Position numbers and translations under genes: made by a program
Notes under the pieces: model-generated
What the model saw: the letters and a program-made list of their open reading frames with translations, nothing else
What the model was told of the DNA's origin: nothing
Database searches by the model: none
Origin: Verrucomicrobiota bacterium
GTDB lineage: Bacteria; Verrucomicrobiota; Verrucomicrobiia; Opitutales; Opitutaceae
DNA: 64,000 nt
NCBI GenBank assembly: GCA_016871755.1
Contig: VHCJ01000007.1
Coordinates: 62,001 to 126,000 of the forward strand
Reading direction: 5' to 3'
In this document: piece by piece, positions 29,705 through 39,181 of the stretch
Position numbering within the stretch: position 1 is the stretch's first letter
Layout: every line of letters begins with the position of its first letter

Positions 29705-30565
29705 ATGCCCTTGACGCCCCCGCCGACGCTCGTCGCGCTGTTGCACGGTCCGGACCAACCGGGCTTGGTGGCCCGCGTGGCCGGATGGATCTTTGAGCGG
29801 GGTGGCAACATCCTGCACGCCGATCAGCACCGCGACACGGAGGCGGGGATCTTCTTCCAGCGCGTCGAGTGGGAGCCGGCGAACGGCGATGCCTCGGCGG
29901 ACACCGCGGCGTTCCATGAATTTGGCCGCAGTCTGGGCATGAACGTGCGCGTCGCCTCCTCGGCGCACCGCACGCGCGTGGCGCTCTTCGTCTCGAAGGC
30001 GGACCACTGCTTCCATGACCTTTGCCTGCGCTGGCGCGCCGGTGACCTGCCCGGCGAGGCGGTGCTCGTGGTCGGGAATCATCCCGATCTTGCGCCGATG
30101 GCGCAGGGCTACGGCCTCCCCTTCGTGCAGGTGCCCGTGACGGCTGACACCACGGCGGCGGCCGAGGCCCGGCAGCTGGCCGTGCTACGCGAGCACCGCG
30201 TCGAACTGGTCGTCCTCGCCCGCTACATGCGGGTGCTGTCGAACGACTTCCTGGAGCGGCACCCCGGGCACGTGATCAACATCCACCACTCCTTCCTGCC
30301 GGCGTTCGCGGGCGGGCGGCCCTATCACCAAGCCTATTCGCGGGGCGTGAAGCTGATCGGTGCCACGGCGCACTATGCCACCCGGGACTTGGACGAGGGG
30401 CCGATCATCCAGCAGGATGTCCGACGGGTCACCCATCGCCACAGCGTGGAGGACCTGATCCGGATGGGGCGTGACCTGGAGAAGACCGTCCTCGCGCAGG
30501 CGGTGCGCTGGCACCTGGAGAACCGGGTGCTGGTGTACGGAAACAAGACGGTGGTCTTCGATTGA
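29705..30565 (+). CDS. purU: Formyltetrahydrofolate deformylase
   Basis: A 286-residue protein with an N-terminal ACT regulatory domain (LHGPDQPGLVARVAGWIFERGGNI) and a C-terminal formyltransferase fold with NIHHSFLPAFAGGRPY, including the catalytic Asn/His region, and the conserved Asp in DLDEGPII. PurU releases formate from 10-formyl-THF to supply PurT-type purine synthesis and balance one-carbon pools. It follows carB after 43 bp in the same orientation, so it may share its transcript. Confidence 0.93.
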   Translation: MPLTPPPTLVALLHGPDQPGLVARVAGWIFERGGNILHADQHRDTEAGIFFQRVEWEPANGDASADTAAFHEFGRSLGMNVRVASSAHRTRVALFVSKADHCFHDLCLRWRAGDLPGEAVLVVGNHPDLAPMAQGYGLPFVQVPVTADTTAAAEARQLAVLREHRVELVVLARYMRVLSNDFLERHPGHVINIHHSFLPAFAGGRPYHQAYSRGVKLIGATAHYATRDLDEGPIIQQDVRRVTHRHSVEDLIRMGRDLEKTVLAQAVRWHLENRVLVYGNKTVVFD

Positions 30566-30685
30566 GGGTGGCGGTGGGGTGGACGGGGTGGGCGGGTGGG
30601 AGACCGGGGCGGGGGGAGGGGTGCAACTCCCGACTTTACGCCTTCCGCCCACTGTGTCTTGGTGGGGGGCTACCCTGAGCTGACC

Positions 30686-31441
30686 ATGTCGACATCTCCC
30701 ATCCCCCCGAGCCCCGCGCCGCGCGCCGATGATTCGCCAGCCGCTGCGGCGGCGGAAGCCGTTCCGGTGGCGGGTCCGAGCTTCGAGGACCACTTGCGCG
30801 ACTTCTGGGCGGCGCAGCGTTCGCGCATCGTCGCGGTGGTGGCGGTGGTGCTGCTGGTGATTCTCGGCAAAGGTTTGTGGGAGATGTACGAGGTCCGGCG
30901 CGATGCCGCGATTGCGGAGGAGTTTGCGAAGGCCAAGACGGATGGGCAGTTGCGCCGTTTTGCGGCGGAGCACCCCGGTAATGCCCTTGCGGGCGTCGCT
31001 CACCTCCGCTTGGCCGACGAGGCGTACGCGGCCGGCCGGTTTGGCGAGGCGGCGACGAGTTACGGCAAGGCGGTGTCCGCTCTGGGTGAGGGCCCCCTGT
31101 CGGGGCGTGCGCGCATTGGCCAAGGCGTGGCGCAGGTGCTGGCCGGGGATCGTGCGGCGGGCTCCGCAAGCCTGAAGGCCGTGGCGGATGATTTGGCGGC
31201 GGCGGTGCCGATGCGCGCCGAGGCCGGTTACCATCTGGCTTCGTTGGCCGCGGAGGCGGGCGACGCCGCCGGCCTGCAGGCCCAACTGGAGCAACTCACC
31301 CGGATCGCGCCCCAGAGCCTCTGGGCTCAGCGGGCCGCCCTGCTCCGGCCTGTCACCGGATCGGCTCCCGCGACGGTGTCCGCCCCGGCGGCTCCGGCGT
31401 CCGCGGCTCCGGCCGTGACGTTCCCGCCGCCCGGCGAGTAA
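30686..31441 (+). CDS. Membrane-anchored TPR protein (YfgM/DUF2133-like)
   Basis: A 251-residue protein with a Pro/Ala-rich cytoplasmic N-terminus, one transmembrane helix (about residues 47-67) and an Ala-rich helical-repeat region (about 85-215) resembling TPRs. This is the layout of YfgM/DUF2133 proteins, which associate with the Sec translocon and periplasmic chaperones. The C-terminal Ala/Pro tail is low complexity. The ATG at 30686 follows GAGCTGACC, a weak Shine-Dalgarno at best. Confidence 0.7.
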   Translation: MSTSPIPPSPAPRADDSPAAAAAEAVPVAGPSFEDHLRDFWAAQRSRIVAVVAVVLLVILGKGLWEMYEVRRDAAIAEEFAKAKTDGQLRRFAAEHPGNALAGVAHLRLADEAYAAGRFGEAATSYGKAVSALGEGPLSGRARIGQGVAQVLAGDRAAGSASLKAVADDLAAAVPMRAEAGYHLASLAAEAGDAAGLQAQLEQLTRIAPQSLWAQRAALLRPVTGSAPATVSAPAAPASAAPAVTFPPPGE

Positions 31442-31458
31442 GGCGGCGGGCGACCGGC

Positions 31459-31535
31459 TGGTCGGGGCGATAGGATTCGAACCTACGACCTCCTGGTCCC
31501 AAACCAGGCGCTCTACCAGGCTAAGCTACGCCCCG
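31459..31535 (-). tRNA. tRNA-Pro (anticodon UGG)
   Basis: The minus strand folds into a full cloverleaf. A 7-bp acceptor (CGGGGCG with CGCCCCG) includes the C1-G72 pair typical of bacterial proline tRNA. The anticodon stem CCTGG/CCAGG holds loop TTTGGGA, so the anticodon is TGG. The T-arm has GGTTCGAATCC. The discriminator is A, and the 3' CCA is encoded in the DNA. Confidence 0.97.
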
Positions 31536-31691
31536 CAACCGGAAGGCGAATCTTGTCGGTGGACGGGAGGTGTCAACGCATTCCCCGCCGGCTGAGCGGG
31601 GAGTTGTGCGGATTGTGAAAAGTTCGTGCCAGTCTCTGCTTGCGTCGTCCCCGGGCCTCTCGTAATTCCAAACGCATCCGCTTTATTTCTC

Positions 31692-32210
31692 ATGGACACG
31701 ATTTCTCGGGAAAACACCAGCTACCTTCCAGTCGCCGGTGTCATTGTTGGAGTCCTCGCGCTGGTGCTGGCCGGAGTTGCGCTGGTCAAGGTCTCCTCCA
31801 CCTCCAAGACGGTCACCGCTCACACGGAGCAGCTGACCCGAATGGACACGCTTGAAAGTGAGGCGCGCACGGCAGCGACCTCGTCCGAGCGGGCGAGTTC
31901 GGCGGTCTCCGCCCTGCAGCGTTCGACGCAGGACGCGTTCAACGCGGTCAGCCTCGAGCTCGGCAACGTGAAGGGCGAGATTTCCAAGCTGCAGGAGTCC
32001 GCGAAGGCTCCGCGCCCCGCCGCCGCCGCGAAGGGCGGCTCTGGTCCCGCCACCGCGGGTGCCGGCGAATACGTCATCAAGTCCGGTGACACGGGCGCCA
32101 AGATTGCTCGCGCGAACAACGTTTCCCTGCCCGACCTCATCGCCGTTAACCCGGGCGTGAACTGGTCGAAGCTGAAGGTCGGCGACAAGGTCAAGCTGCC
32201 GAAGCGCTGA
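31692..32210 (+). CDS. LysM-domain membrane protein
   Basis: A 172-residue protein: one transmembrane helix (about residues 12-34), a coiled-coil-like region rich in Ser/Ala/Glu (about 40-105), a short Ala/Gly linker, and a C-terminal LysM domain (EYVIKSGDTGAKIARANNVS... to KVGDKVKLP). LysM binds peptidoglycan or chitin-type glycans, so the protein probably tethers the inner membrane to the cell wall. It is flanked upstream by a divergent tRNA and downstream by a strong terminator, so it is likely monocistronic. Confidence 0.85.
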   Translation: MDTISRENTSYLPVAGVIVGVLALVLAGVALVKVSSTSKTVTAHTEQLTRMDTLESEARTAATSSERASSAVSALQRSTQDAFNAVSLELGNVKGEISKLQESAKAPRPAAAAKGGSGPATAGAGEYVIKSGDTGAKIARANNVSLPDLIAVNPGVNWSKLKVGDKVKLPKR

Positions 32211-32232
32211 GCCGAATTTGACGCTTTCCTCC

Positions 32233-32264
32233 GCCCCTTCGGCTCTCCGCTGAAGGGGCTTTTT
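32233..32264 (+). terminator. Intrinsic terminator after the LysM gene
   Basis: An 8-bp stem (GCCCCTTC at 32233-32240, GAAGGGGC at 32252-32259) with an 11-nt loop is followed by TTTTT. It lies 22 bases after the LysM stop. Confidence 0.85.
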
Positions 32265-32391
32265 GTTGTCCCGGCACGCCGCCCACCGCCCCACCGCCTC
32301 GACGGCTCCACCGCCCCGCGACCCAATCCGCCGCCGCGGCATTGGCACCGTCCGCCCACGTCCCTTTCCGAACGCTCCGTTTCGCTTCAAC

Positions 32392-32997
32392 GTGAACCCC
32401 TCTTCCTCCGACGACACCCCCGGCCGCGTCGTTCCCGCGCTCTGGCGCCGCGGCGCCGAGCGCCGCCTCGCGGCCACGCGCGTGTTCGACCTGCACGGCG
32501 TGCACTTCCAGCATCCGGTGCGCGGCACCGACCGAGAATTCATCGTCGTGCAGGTTCGCGACTGGGTGAACATCGTCGCCCTCACGCCGGAGAACGACGT
32601 GGTGCTGGTGCGGCAGTTCCGCTTCGGAATCGAGGCACTTTCGCTCGAGGTCCCAGGCGGCGTGATCGAGGCCGGCGAGGATCCGGTGGCCGCAGGCCTG
32701 CGCGAGTTGCGCGAGGAGACGGGCTTCGTCGGGCAGCGGGGCCGCCTCATCGCCTCCGTCCACCCCAACCCGGCGATCCAGAACAACCGCTGCCACCTGG
32801 TGCTCGTCGAGGACGTGCGCCGCGTGGCGGAGACGGAGTGGGATGCGGACGAGGAGATCGAGGTGGTGACCCTGCCGTTCGCGGAGGCCCTGGCGCGGAC
32901 CCGCGACGGCGGCATCACGCACGCGCTCGCGCTCAACGCCCTGCACCTCGTGGCGGCGCTGCGGAATGGACCCGGTGCCCCGGGCCTGCCGGCGTGA
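32392..32997 (+). CDS. Nudix hydrolase
   Basis: A 201-residue protein with a complete Nudix box (GX5EX7REUXEEXGU): G-VIEAG-E-DPVAAGL-RELREETGF. The preceding strands (VVLVRQFRFGIEALSLEVPGG) are those of the ADP-ribose pyrophosphatase-like subgroup, so a nucleoside-diphosphate sugar is the likely substrate. I chose the GTG at 32392; the frame is open back to a TTG at 32263, but that lies inside the preceding terminator and the extra residues are Pro/Arg-rich with no family match. Confidence 0.85.
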   Translation: MNPSSSDDTPGRVVPALWRRGAERRLAATRVFDLHGVHFQHPVRGTDREFIVVQVRDWVNIVALTPENDVVLVRQFRFGIEALSLEVPGGVIEAGEDPVAAGLRELREETGFVGQRGRLIASVHPNPAIQNNRCHLVLVEDVRRVAETEWDADEEIEVVTLPFAEALARTRDGGITHALALNALHLVAALRNGPGAPGLPA

Positions 32998-33066
32998 CGT
33001 TTTGCCTCCTCCTCCGGCGCCGTTTGACATGCGTGGCGGACCGGGCCACGCTGAGGGTCGTTTTTC

Positions 33067-34329
33067 ATGTCCGCCCCCGCTCCTGCCTTCGCCAACGCCC
33101 CGACCGCCCTCGGTGAGTCGTCGGGTGACCGCATCCCGGTCGCCCTCGAGCAGGAGATCCGGCGCATCTACGAGCGCAGTCCGCTCTACGGGGAGCGCTT
33201 CCCCCTGCACGCGGAGCCCCTGCGCTGGTCGTGCTACGAGGAACTCCCGGCGCTCTCGAAGAAGGAGATCGTGCAGCGCGGCCACCAGGCGTTCTTCCGG
33301 GACTACCGCGACATCGAACGCGGCTTGGCGGAGAAGCGCTTCGAATACGAGTCGACGGGCGGCACGACGCAGTCGCCGATGACGGTGATCATGGAGGATG
33401 GCTGGTGGAACGCGCAGACGGCGCGGGCCTACCTCGCGTCTCCGATCCTCCGGCAGTTCGTCGGCCGGCCGTACCGCAAGTGCGTCCTCGCACCGGTCGG
33501 CTGCTCCAGCAACCTCTGTCCCTACGAGGATCATCCCTTTCCGCACCGGTACTTCGACGGCACGGTCTACCTGAACCTCTCGAGCGATCCCTTTGTCTTC
33601 CCGGAGAGCGAGTGGGACCGGATCGTGACGGAGTTGCAGGCGGTGAAGCCGGAGGTGCTGGAAGGCGAACCCGTGTACCTGTCGCTCCTCGCCCGCGCGG
33701 CGAAGCGGCGCGGCGTGACGGTCCCGAGCCTGAGGGCGGTGATCCTGACCTACGGCAAGGCGAGCCGGCAACACGCGGAGCGCATCGCCGACGTCTTCCC
33801 GGCTCCGCAGGTGGACCTGTATGGATCGACGGAGGCGGGCTACCTCTTCGTCGGCGAGGCGTTTCGGGATGATTCCCAAGTGATCGACGCCAACGCGTTC
33901 GTGGAACTCGTGGCGTACCGCGGGCTGGCGGACGTGTTTCAAGTCTTCGTGACCACGCGCGACCGGGAGGCGATGCCCCTGCTCCGGTACCAGACCGGTG
34001 ACATCGTGCGGCGTTTCCCGACCGGCTACCGCCTGCTTGGGCGGGAAGGCGGTCTACATTTCCGGGCCGACGGTTCCCTCGTGTCGCCCTCGGAGGTCGA
34101 CGCGGCCCGGCCGCCGGACTTCCGGTGCTGGCACTACTCGTTGGTCCAGACCTCGGAGCAGCGGTGGGACTTCCATTATGTGGCGGACGAAGGGGCGGAC
34201 CATCCCGCGCTGGAGGCCGCGCTGGCCCGGTTGCTCGGAGACGGAGCCCGCGTGGTGGCGTTCCGGAGGCGGTTCATCGCCCCGGCGGCGAGCGGCAAGT
34301 TCGCCCTCCTCAAGCCCCTCGGACGCTAG
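33067..34329 (+). CDS. PaaK-like adenylate-forming enzyme
   Basis: A 420-residue member of the phenylacetate-CoA-ligase-like branch of adenylate-forming enzymes. Visible are the phosphate-loop ESTGGTTQSPM (about residue 98) and the A5-like DLYGSTEAGYLF (about residue 253). The C-terminal mini-domain has RLLGREGG and ends in ASGKFALLKPLG. PaaK-like enzymes activate aromatic or other acids as acyl adenylates; without neighbouring pathway genes the acid cannot be named. It starts 69 bp after the Nudix gene in the same direction. Confidence 0.8.
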   Translation: MSAPAPAFANAPTALGESSGDRIPVALEQEIRRIYERSPLYGERFPLHAEPLRWSCYEELPALSKKEIVQRGHQAFFRDYRDIERGLAEKRFEYESTGGTTQSPMTVIMEDGWWNAQTARAYLASPILRQFVGRPYRKCVLAPVGCSSNLCPYEDHPFPHRYFDGTVYLNLSSDPFVFPESEWDRIVTELQAVKPEVLEGEPVYLSLLARAAKRRGVTVPSLRAVILTYGKASRQHAERIADVFPAPQVDLYGSTEAGYLFVGEAFRDDSQVIDANAFVELVAYRGLADVFQVFVTTRDREAMPLLRYQTGDIVRRFPTGYRLLGREGGLHFRADGSLVSPSEVDAARPPDFRCWHYSLVQTSEQRWDFHYVADEGADHPALEAALARLLGDGARVVAFRRRFIAPAASGKFALLKPLGR

Positions 34330-34401
34330 GGCTCGGGAGACGGCCGCTGGCAGCGACCTTCTCTTTGCGTTTAGCCGGGCTAATAGCCTTGGCACCAAGC
34401 T

Positions 34402-34448
34402 GAAGCAAAGGGTCCGGCCCTTTACACTTTTGCTTCGCCGTTTGTAAC
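34402..34448 (+). promoter_or_regulatory. Candidate sdh promoter overlapped by an inverted repeat
   Basis: A possible sigma70-like promoter has TTTACA (34421-34426), a 16-nt spacer and TGTAAC (34443-34448), 70 bp before sdhC. A perfect 8-bp inverted repeat, GAAGCAAA (34402-34409) and TTTGCTTC (34429-34436), with an inner GGG/CCC pairing, brackets the -35 box, as an operator or attenuator might. Confidence 0.4.
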
Positions 34449-34517
34449 GTCCCACGCATTGTGCCTCCGACGGCCTCCGCGCCCCCTCGGAGGACCTTTC
34501 CCCTGAACCACCTTACG

Positions 34518-35315
34518 ATGAGCCTCTCCGGCAACCTCTTTCGCACGTCCATCGGCCGCAAATTCCTCATGGCGGTCACGGGCTTCATCCTCATCGGCTT
34601 CGTCACCGGCCACCTTGTGGGCAACCTCCAGGTGTTCGGGCACCCGGACAAGATCAACGGCTACGCCCACTTCCTGCAGTCGCTCGGCGGCGCGCTCTGG
34701 GCGGTCCGCCTCGTGCTGCTGGCCGCGGTGATGATCCACGTGTGGGCGGCGGTGACGCTGACGCTCGACAGCCGCAAGGCGCGCGGGACGGAGGGCTATG
34801 ACGTGCGCCGCTGGATCCGGGCGAGCGTGTCGTCGCGCTACATGCGCCTGTCCGGGTTGGTGGTGCTGGCGTTCATCGCGTACCACCTGGCGCATTTCAC
34901 GCTCGGCACCGTGCAGACGGACAACTTCAAGGGGCAGCTGGCGCCGTACGCGATGGCGGCCGACTTCCACCTGCTCGGCTTCCCGGTGGTGGCGAAGGGC
35001 GAGGCGGTGGCGGATGTCTACAGCATGGTGTTCCTCGGTTTCGCGAACCCGTGGGTCTCGCTCTTCTACGTCGTCGCGATCGGCCTCCTCACCGTGCATC
35101 TCCTGCACGGGTTCGAGTCGATGTTCCAGACGATCGGCTGGAAGAGTTCGACCTGGGCGGGTTGGCTGCGCGGCGTCGCGGTCGCCTTCTGCCTCGCGTA
35201 CCTCGCGGGCAATGTCGCGATCCCCGGCCTGATCCTCTCCGGCGCGGCCAAGCCTGCGGCCGGCACGACCGCCGCCGAGCGCCTCGCCGCGCCGACCAGC
35301 ACCGATCCCCGCTGA
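34518..35315 (+). CDS. sdhC: Succinate dehydrogenase cytochrome b subunit
   Basis: A 265-residue membrane subunit of the type B (SdhCAB) succinate:quinone oxidoreductase, with five transmembrane helices. Candidate haem-ligand histidines lie in GHLVGN, MIHVWAA, YHLAHF and VHLLHGF, matching the di-haem cytochrome b558 family. It anchors SdhA and SdhB and passes electrons between succinate/fumarate and menaquinone. It is first in the sdhCAB operon, with a 63-bp gap to sdhA. The extra C-terminal Ala/Thr tail is unusual but harmless. Confidence 0.93.
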   Translation: MSLSGNLFRTSIGRKFLMAVTGFILIGFVTGHLVGNLQVFGHPDKINGYAHFLQSLGGALWAVRLVLLAAVMIHVWAAVTLTLDSRKARGTEGYDVRRWIRASVSSRYMRLSGLVVLAFIAYHLAHFTLGTVQTDNFKGQLAPYAMAADFHLLGFPVVAKGEAVADVYSMVFLGFANPWVSLFYVVAIGLLTVHLLHGFESMFQTIGWKSSTWAGWLRGVAVAFCLAYLAGNVAIPGLILSGAAKPAAGTTAAERLAAPTSTDPR

Positions 35316-35378
35316 GGCGGACTTCGCTCCGCACCGATCCCCTCCTTTTCAACCTCACCTGCGCGCGCCGCGTTCCCC

Positions 35379-37301
35379 ATGGCCAAACTCGATTCCAAGA
35401 TCCCCTCCGGCCCCCTCGCCGAGAAGTGGCGGAAGCACAAGTCCGAGATCAAGCTCGTCAACCCGGCGAACAAGCGGAAGTACGAGGCCATCGTCGTCGG
35501 CGCCGGCCTCGCCGGCTCCTCCGCGGCGGCGACGCTCGCCGAGCTCGGCTACAAGGTGAAGTCGTTCGTCTTCCACGACAGCCCGCGCCGCGCCCACTCG
35601 ATCGCCGCGCAGGGCGGCATCAACGCCGCCAAGAACTACCAGAACGACGGCGACAGCGTGTATCGGCTTTTCTATGACACGCTGAAGGGCGGCGACTACC
35701 GCGCCCGCGAGGCCAACGTCCACCGCCTCGCCGAGGTGTCGGTCAACATCATTGACCAGTGCGTCGCCCAGGGCGTGCCGTTCGCCCGCGAGTACGGCGG
35801 CCTGCTCGCCAACCGTTCCTTCGGCGGCGCCCAGGTGTCCCGCACGTTCTACGCGCGCGGCCAGACCGGCCAGCAGCTGCTGCTCGGCGCGTACTCCGCG
35901 CTCTCCCGCATGGTCGGTCAGGGTGCGGTCGAACTCTTCACCCAGGAGGAGATGTGCGACCTCGTCGTCGTCGGCGGTCAGGCCAAGGGTATCATCACCC
36001 GCAACCTCGTGACCGGCGAAATCCGCCGCTGGGCGGCCGATGCCGTCATCCTCGCGACCGGCGGCTACGGCAACGTCTTCAACCTCTCCACCTACGCCCG
36101 CGGCTCGAACACGACCGCGATCTGGCGCGCCTACAAGCGCGGCGCCTGCTTCGGCAACCCGTGCTACACGCAGATCCATCCGACCTGCATCCCGGTCACC
36201 GGCGACTACCAGTCGAAGCTGACCCTGATGTCCGAGTCGTTGCGCAACGACGGCCGCATCTGGGTGCCGAAGCGCAAGGAGGATTGCGGCAAGGATCCGG
36301 CGTCGATCCCGGAGGCCGACCGCGATTATTACCTCGAACGCCTCTACCCGAGCTTCGGCAACCTCGCGCCGCGCGACATCGCGTCGCGCGCGGCGAAGCG
36401 GGTGTGCGATGAAGGTCGCGGCATCGGCGAGACCGGCCTGGGCGTGTACCTCGACTTCTCGGAGGCGATCAACCGCCTCGGCGAGGCCGCGGTGCGCGAG
36501 CGCTACGGCAACCTGTTCGCCATCTATCAGGAAATCACCAACGAGAACGCCTACCGCACGCCGATGCGCATCTACCCGGCGGTGCATTACACGATGGGCG
36601 GTCTGTGGGTGGACTACAACCTGATGTCCAACGTCCCCGGGCTGTTCGTGCTCGGCGAGGCGAACTTCTCCGACCACGGCGCGAACCGCCTCGGCGCCTC
36701 GGCCCTCATGCAGGGTCTGGCCGACGGCTACTTCGTCATCCCGTACACGATCGGTGACTACCTCGCGTCCCAGAAGCCGGGCTCGCGCCCGTCGGCGGAC
36801 GGCCCGGAATTCCGCGAGGCCGAGGCGAACGTCCGCGGCATGAACCAGCGCCTGCTGGGTGCCAACGGCACGCAGCCGGTCAGCCACTTCCACAAGCGCC
36901 TCGGCCACATCATGTGGCAGTACTGCGGCATGTCCCGCACCCGCGAGGGCCTGCAGCAGGCGCTGCGCGAACTGGCCACGCTCCGCGAGGAGTTCTGGGC
37001 CACGGTGAAGGTGCCGGGCTCGGCCGACACGCTGAACCAGTCGCTCGAGAAGGCCGGCCGCGTGGCCGACTTCATCGAGCTCGGCGAGCTGATGTGCCTC
37101 GACGCGCTGACCCGTGAGGAGAGCTGCGGCGGCCACTTCCGCGAGGAGCACCAGTACCCGGATGGCGAGTGCAAGCGCGACGACGAGCGCTATGCGCACG
37201 TCGCGGCGTGGGAGTACCAAGGCCCGGGCAAGGAACCGCTCCGCAACGTCGAGCCGCTCAACTACGAATTCGTGAAGATGTCGCTGCGCAACTACAAGTA
37301 A
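35379..37301 (+). CDS. sdhA: Succinate dehydrogenase / fumarate reductase flavoprotein subunit
   Basis: A 640-residue flavoprotein. It has a dinucleotide-binding [12 protein letters not shown] (about residues 45-56), the covalent FAD attachment histidine in [11 protein letters not shown] (about residue 72), and active-site regions QIHPTCIP and the [10 protein letters not shown] motif late in the protein. This is the catalytic subunit for succinate/fumarate interconversion in the TCA cycle or anaerobic fumarate respiration. The N-terminal extension before the FAD motif is typical of the type B family. Confidence 0.96.
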   Translation: MAKLDSKIPSGPLAEKWRKHKSEIKLVNPANKRKYEAIVVGAGLAGSSAAATLAELGYKVKSFVFHDSPRRAHSIAAQGGINAAKNYQNDGDSVYRLFYDTLKGGDYRAREANVHRLAEVSVNIIDQCVAQGVPFAREYGGLLANRSFGGAQVSRTFYARGQTGQQLLLGAYSALSRMVGQGAVELFTQEEMCDLVVVGGQAKGIITRNLVTGEIRRWAADAVILATGGYGNVFNLSTYARGSNTTAIWRAYKRGACFGNPCYTQIHPTCIPVTGDYQSKLTLMSESLRNDGRIWVPKRKEDCGKDPASIPEADRDYYLERLYPSFGNLAPRDIASRAAKRVCDEGRGIGETGLGVYLDFSEAINRLGEAAVRERYGNLFAIYQEITNENAYRTPMRIYPAVHYTMGGLWVDYNLMSNVPGLFVLGEANFSDHGANRLGASALMQGLADGYFVIPYTIGDYLASQKPGSRPSADGPEFREAEANVRGMNQRLLGANGTQPVSHFHKRLGHIMWQYCGMSRTREGLQQALRELATLREEFWATVKVPGSADTLNQSLEKAGRVADFIELGELMCLDALTREESCGGHFREEHQYPDGECKRDDERYAHVAAWEYQGPGKEPLRNVEPLNYEFVKMSLRNYK

Positions 37302-37351
37302 GCCGCCGCCCCGCCGCCCCGTTCCGCAACCCGTTTCCCGCTCCTCCTCCC

Positions 37352-38164
37352 ATGGTCGCCGCAGGCTCCCCCAAAACGATCTCCGTCACCCTCCGCGTCT
37401 GGCGTCAGGCTGCTCCGAACCAGGCCGGCCGCTTCGTCGACTACCCGGCGCGGGACGTGAGCCCGAACATGTCGTTCCTCGAGCTGCTCGACGTGGTCAA
37501 CGACCAGCTCACGGTCACGGGCGAAGAGCCGATCGCGTTCGCGCACGACTGCCGTGAGGGCATCTGCGGCACGTGCTCGCTCGTGATCGACGGCAAGCCG
37601 CACGGCCCGCACCAGGGCGTGGCGAGCTGCCAGACCTACCTCCGCAGCTTCAGCGACGGCGCGGTGATCACGGTGGAGCCCTTCCGGGCCCAGCCCTTCC
37701 CGGTGGTGCGTGACCTCGTCACGGACCGCTCGGCGTTCGACAAGATCCAGCAGGCCGGCGGCTACATCACGGCGCGCGCCGGGTCGGCGCCCGACGCCAA
37801 CGCGGTGCCGGTGCCGAAGGCTGATGCGGAGCTGGCGATGGACGCCGCCCAGTGCATTGGCTGCGGCGCCTGCGTGGCCGCCTGCAAGAACGCCTCGGCG
37901 ATGCTGTTCGTCGCGGCGAAGGTTTCCCACCTCGGCCTCATGCCGCAGGGCCAGCCCGAGCGCGACCGCCGCGTTCTCGCGATGGTGAACACGGCCGACG
38001 ACCTTGGCTTCGGCAGCTGCACCAACCAGTACGAGTGCAGCGCCGCATGCCCGAAGCTGATCAGCCACGACTTCATCGCCCGGCTGAACCGCGACTTTAT
38101 CGGTGCGACCTTCCGCTCGGGCTTCGCCGCGACGCCGGCGAACACGGGCGGCGGCGCGGGTTGA
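37352..38164 (+). CDS. sdhB: Succinate dehydrogenase iron-sulfur subunit
   Basis: A 270-residue iron-sulfur protein carrying all three clusters. The [2Fe-2S] ferredoxin domain has CREGICGTC followed by a later Cys in GVASC. The [4Fe-4S] motif is [11 protein letters not shown], and the [3Fe-4S] motif [12 protein letters not shown]. It links flavin electrons from SdhA to the haems of SdhC. The ATG at 37352, 50 bp after sdhA, opens the ferredoxin domain; the frame is open further upstream within sdhA and is spurious there. Confidence 0.95.
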   Translation: MVAAGSPKTISVTLRVWRQAAPNQAGRFVDYPARDVSPNMSFLELLDVVNDQLTVTGEEPIAFAHDCREGICGTCSLVIDGKPHGPHQGVASCQTYLRSFSDGAVITVEPFRAQPFPVVRDLVTDRSAFDKIQQAGGYITARAGSAPDANAVPVPKADAELAMDAAQCIGCGACVAACKNASAMLFVAAKVSHLGLMPQGQPERDRRVLAMVNTADDLGFGSCTNQYECSAACPKLISHDFIARLNRDFIGATFRSGFAATPANTGGGAG

Positions 38165-38182
38165 GCGCCGCCGGGGCGGCCC

Positions 38183-38668
38183 TCAGCGGCCGCCGGCGAC
38201 GGGCAGGATGCCGGCGAGGTCCACCGAGCCCTCGCGCCGGGACTTGATCTCCATCCGCTCCTCGCCCGCGGTGACGAACAGCGTGCTCTCGATCCGGTAG
38301 GACGCCTGGGACTGCTGCGACAGCGTGCGGAGCACGCCGAGCAGCGCGCCGTTCTTGACCATCACCGTGACGTCCTGCGTGCCGGTGGAGAGCGGGGCGA
38401 GACCCACGGGTTGGTTGCTCACGGCCTGACCGATGTAGGTGCCGTTGAGGTAGAACTTGTGGCGCGAGCCCCTGAAGCCGACGGGCACGACGTTCTCGTT
38501 GGTGTAGCGCAGGCCGAGGACGACCTCGGTCTCCAGCAGGTCCGGCTGCGCGGAACGGATCGTGACGACATCGACTCCGAGGCCGCCCAGCTTGGTCCCG
38601 GACGTGCAGCCCCCGGCGAGCAACGCGAGAACAACCAGCGGGAACCAGAGAAAGGCTTTGCGATTCAT
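38183..38668 (-). CDS. LEA14-like lipoprotein
   Basis: A 161-residue lipoprotein with lipobox LAGGC at the end of the signal peptide (about residues 17-21). The mature part (LETEVVLGLRYTNENVVPVGFRGSRHKFYLNG... GTQDVTVMVKNG) resembles the LEA14/WHy beta-sandwich found in bacterial LEA type 2 proteins. These are linked to desiccation or envelope stress, but the function here is unknown. It is convergent with sdhB (18-bp gap). Confidence 0.75.
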   Translation of the reverse strand: MNRKAFLWFPLVVLALLAGGCTSGTKLGGLGVDVVTIRSAQPDLLETEVVLGLRYTNENVVPVGFRGSRHKFYLNGTYIGQAVSNQPVGLAPLSTGTQDVTVMVKNGALLGVLRTLSQQSQASYRIESTLFVTAGEERMEIKSRREGSVDLAGILPVAGGR

Positions 38669-38816
38669 GCCTCGGTGGATGGCGGGAGGACGCGAGAATC
38701 GCAAGACTCCGCCCACGCAGAGCACCCGGAAACACTCCCGCTTTGGGTAATCTCCAACAACCCGTCTCCTATCGCACTAAGCTGGCATCAGCCGGCCGGT
38801 CACCGACCGAATTGGG

Positions 38817-39089
38817 TCAGAAGAGGGAGAGGGCGCGGGCGCTTTCCAGACCGACCCAGGCGACGAGGCCACCGACGGAGGCGGCGACGGCGAAGCGGAC
38901 GACCCGTTGGCGCCGCAGGCGGGCCTCGTGTCGGTCGGACGGCACGCCGCGGCCAAGACCCTGCTGGGCCATGAAGCTGACGAACTGCGCGTTGCGCAGG
39001 GCGGTGCGGCGGTCCAGGCGCGCATTGTCGACCTTCCCGAAGGGATGGTGGGGACGATGGAAGATCGCTTGGAAAAGCTGCCTCAGCAC
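38817..39089 (-). CDS. Small protein with C-terminal membrane helix
   Basis: A possible 90-residue protein. The first two-thirds are polar and Arg-rich (ALRNAQFVSFMAQQGLG); a clear transmembrane helix follows at the C-terminus (VVRFAVAASVGGLVAWVGL), ending four residues later. A tail-anchored topology would fit. The start is a GTG with no Shine-Dalgarno, and I recognise no family, so an ATG further in or a spurious ORF cannot be excluded. It is divergent from lysA. Confidence 0.4.
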   Translation of the reverse strand: MLRQLFQAIFHRPHHPFGKVDNARLDRRTALRNAQFVSFMAQQGLGRGVPSDRHEARLRRQRVVRFAVAASVGGLVAWVGLESARALSLF

Positions 39090-39181
39090 GCGTTGGAGAA
39101 GCTAAGTTTTGATTCGTTTTTTCAAGGGGAAACGCGCACTTTCTCGCTCCCTCAGTCACTTTTTCGCGAACCGCTTCTTCC

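Noticed and set aside
26236-29811. A continuous open frame on the minus strand opposite carB, joined to the glycosyltransferase gene.
   Set aside because: It is the antisense of a highly conserved carB, has His/Arg/Glu-rich composition typical of GC-rich shadow frames, and shows no domain; only the part below 26235 is a real gene.
35355-37220. Minus-strand open frame opposite sdhA.
   Set aside because: sdhA is unmistakable; the opposite frame has the composition of a codon-bias artefact.
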